The notes below the pieces were generated by a model. The model worked only from the letters and a program-made list of their open reading frames with translations, was not told the DNA's origin and did no database searches. A stretch of 7,419 nt of DNA, taken from the NCBI GenBank assembly GCA_025055465.1, contig JANWXA010000092.1, forward strand, positions 1-7,419. Direction: 5' to 3'. Below, piece after piece: positions 6,422 to 7,419 of the stretch. The stretch is from Candidatus Kapaibacterium sp. (GTDB lineage Bacteria; Bacteroidota; Ignavibacteria; Kapaibacteriales; HRBIN21). Both the position numbers and the translations under genes were made by a program. Numbering within the stretch: the stretch's first letter is position 1; each line of letters opens with the position of its first letter.

Positions 6422-7419
6422 ATGACGACCTCGCCCTTTCCTACTTTGTCAGCGCTTCTTTCCCCCGATGTGGCTGCCTACGAACCGATGTTCTCCGTCC
6501 CCCCGGAAGCGGTTCTCCTGGAGCTCCGCAAGCACGTGTTGGCGGACGGCTTCGACTTGGTTGTAGACTTAGAGCGTAGCACCACCCCAACTATTGTAGA
6601 TGCCCGTTCCGGCAAAACCTACATAGACCTATTTACTTGCTTTGCATCCATGCCATTGGGCTTTAATCACCCGAAGCTCTGGGAACCTGGGTTCTTGCGG
6701 AAGCTGCTCGTCACAGCACTGAACAAACCGTCAAACTCCGACGTTTATACAGACGTGTACGCCACGTTCATAAAAACGCTCTTCGCTTTAGCGGCTCCCC
6801 CAGCTTTTCGCTATGCCTTCCTTATCGAAGGCGGGGCTCTGGCAGTGGAAAACGCCCTCAAAATCGCCTTCGATTGGAAGGTCCGACAGAACTTCCGAAA
6901 AGGCTATGCCTCCGAGCGTGGACACCAGGTTATCCATTTCCGGCGTGCTTTCCACGGACGCAGTGGCTATACCCTTTCCCTGACCAACACAGATCCCCTC
7001 AAGACGATGTATTTCCCAAAATTTTCCTGGCCACGCATTCATAACCCGGCACTCTGTTTCCCCATAACAGAGGAAGTCTTGGAGCGAGTAATCCGCGAAG
7101 AAGAGCAAGCAATCGAGCACATCAAGCAAGCCTTTGTAGAACATCGAGACGACATTGCCGCCATCATCATCGAGCCAATCCAAGGAGAAGGAGGGGACAA
7201 CCACTTCCGGCCGCATTTTCTTCAAGCCCTCCGCCAATTAGCCGACGAAAACGCTGCCTTGCTCATCTTCGATGAAGTACAGACAGGTGTAGGGCTGACT
7301 GGCACGATGTGGGTACACGAGCAGTTGGATGTTACCCCAGACATTTTGGTTTTCGGCAAGAAAATGCAGGTCTGCGGGGTCTTGGTTACTGAGTGCATCG
7401 ATTCTGAACCAGACAACGT
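6422..7419 (+). CDS. lat: L-lysine 6-aminotransferase, 3' end missing
   Basis: Cytoplasmic PLP-dependent class III aminotransferase. Lat enzymes move the epsilon-amino group of L-lysine to 2-oxoglutarate, giving 2-aminoadipate 6-semialdehyde (which cyclises to piperideine-6-carboxylate) and glutamate. The first 332 codons are visible, of roughly 440-450 usual for the family. Family-specific signs in order: GFNHPKLW; NKPSNSDVYT from residue 101; IEGGALAVENALK, the cofactor phosphate-binding region; FHGRSGYTLSLTNTDP; IIEPIQGEGGDNHFR with Glu251; FDEVQTGVGLTG with Asp284, which should contact the pyridine nitrogen; and FGKKMQVCG with Lys313/Lys314, one of which (probably Lys313) forms the Schiff base. 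The GGALAVENALK and GKKxQVCG signatures separate it from ornithine and GABA aminotransferases. An in-frame TGA at 6416-6418 makes ATG 6422 the first start; ATTAGGCG (6405-6412) is at best a weak Shine-Dalgarno. The C-terminal domain lies off the right edge. Confidence 0.93.
   Translation, partial: MTTSPFPTLSALLSPDVAAYEPMFSVPPEAVLLELRKHVLADGFDLVVDLERSTTPTIVDARSGKTYIDLFTCFASMPLGFNHPKLWEPGFLRKLLVTALNKPSNSDVYTDVYATFIKTLFALAAPPAFRYAFLIEGGALAVENALKIAFDWKVRQNFRKGYASERGHQVIHFRRAFHGRSGYTLSLTNTDPLKTMYFPKFSWPRIHNPALCFPITEEVLERVIREEEQAIEHIKQAFVEHRDDIAAIIIEPIQGEGGDNHFRPHFLQALRQLADENAALLIFDEVQTGVGLTGTMWVHEQLDVTPDILVFGKKMQVCGVLVTECIDSEPDN

Noticed and set aside
6307..6579. 90-residue open frame on the plus strand overlapping the start of lat
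   Set aside because: It runs into lat in a different frame; lat is certain, and the product has no recognisable features.
6788..7237. 149-residue open frame on the minus strand
   Set aside because: Antisense to the conserved core of lat.
1..7419. Possible CRISPR array, tRNA, insertion sequence or phage module
   Set aside because: I saw no regularly spaced repeats, no cloverleaf sequence, no transposase or integrase motif and no terminal repeats; about 97% of the window is covered by three coherent coding regions.

Overview
The window looks chromosomal, from a GC-rich bacterium of the Bacteroidota/Chlorobiota (FCB) group. The main reason is a very large gene for a secreted C25 (gingipain-type) cysteine peptidase. 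Its multidomain plan resembles the PorU2-type proteins of organisms with a type IX secretion system (T9SS). Weak Shine-Dalgarno sequences in front of all three genes fit the same group. A deep-branching Chlorobi/Kapaibacteriota-like or Rhodothermia-like lineage is my guess; the sequence alone does not settle it.

Layout, left to right. (1) Positions 1-4868, minus strand, hold one uninterrupted reading frame of 1622 codons that runs off the left edge. I read it codon by codon and found no stop or frameshift. It encodes a signal-like segment, a gingipain-type propeptide and N-terminal domains, a C25 domain with an intact His/Cys pair, and a CARDB/FN3/ILEI-like C-terminal part. (2) A 79-bp gap (4869-4947) holds a small hairpin over the start of that gene. 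(3) Positions 4948-6270, minus strand, encode a 440-residue protein with four membrane segments and a coiled-coil tail that I cannot assign to a family. It lies just upstream of the peptidase gene in the same direction, so the two are probably co-transcribed. (4) A 151-bp divergent intergenic region (6271-6421) holds a possible Bacteroidota-type promoter for the leftward pair and a short inverted repeat close to the rightward gene. (5) Positions 6422-7419, plus strand, are the first 332 codons of an L-lysine 6-aminotransferase (lat) that runs off the right edge.

How they work together. The leftward pair is best read as envelope/secretion functions: an inner-membrane protein of unknown role and an exported C25 peptidase or sortase-like protein. 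The rightward gene belongs to lysine catabolism, or to making a 2-aminoadipate-type product, and has no evident link beyond the shared intergenic region. I see no tRNA, rRNA, CRISPR array, insertion sequence or phage gene. The window is mostly ordinary coding DNA. Its most interesting parts are the domain make-up of the peptidase and the unassigned membrane protein beside it.
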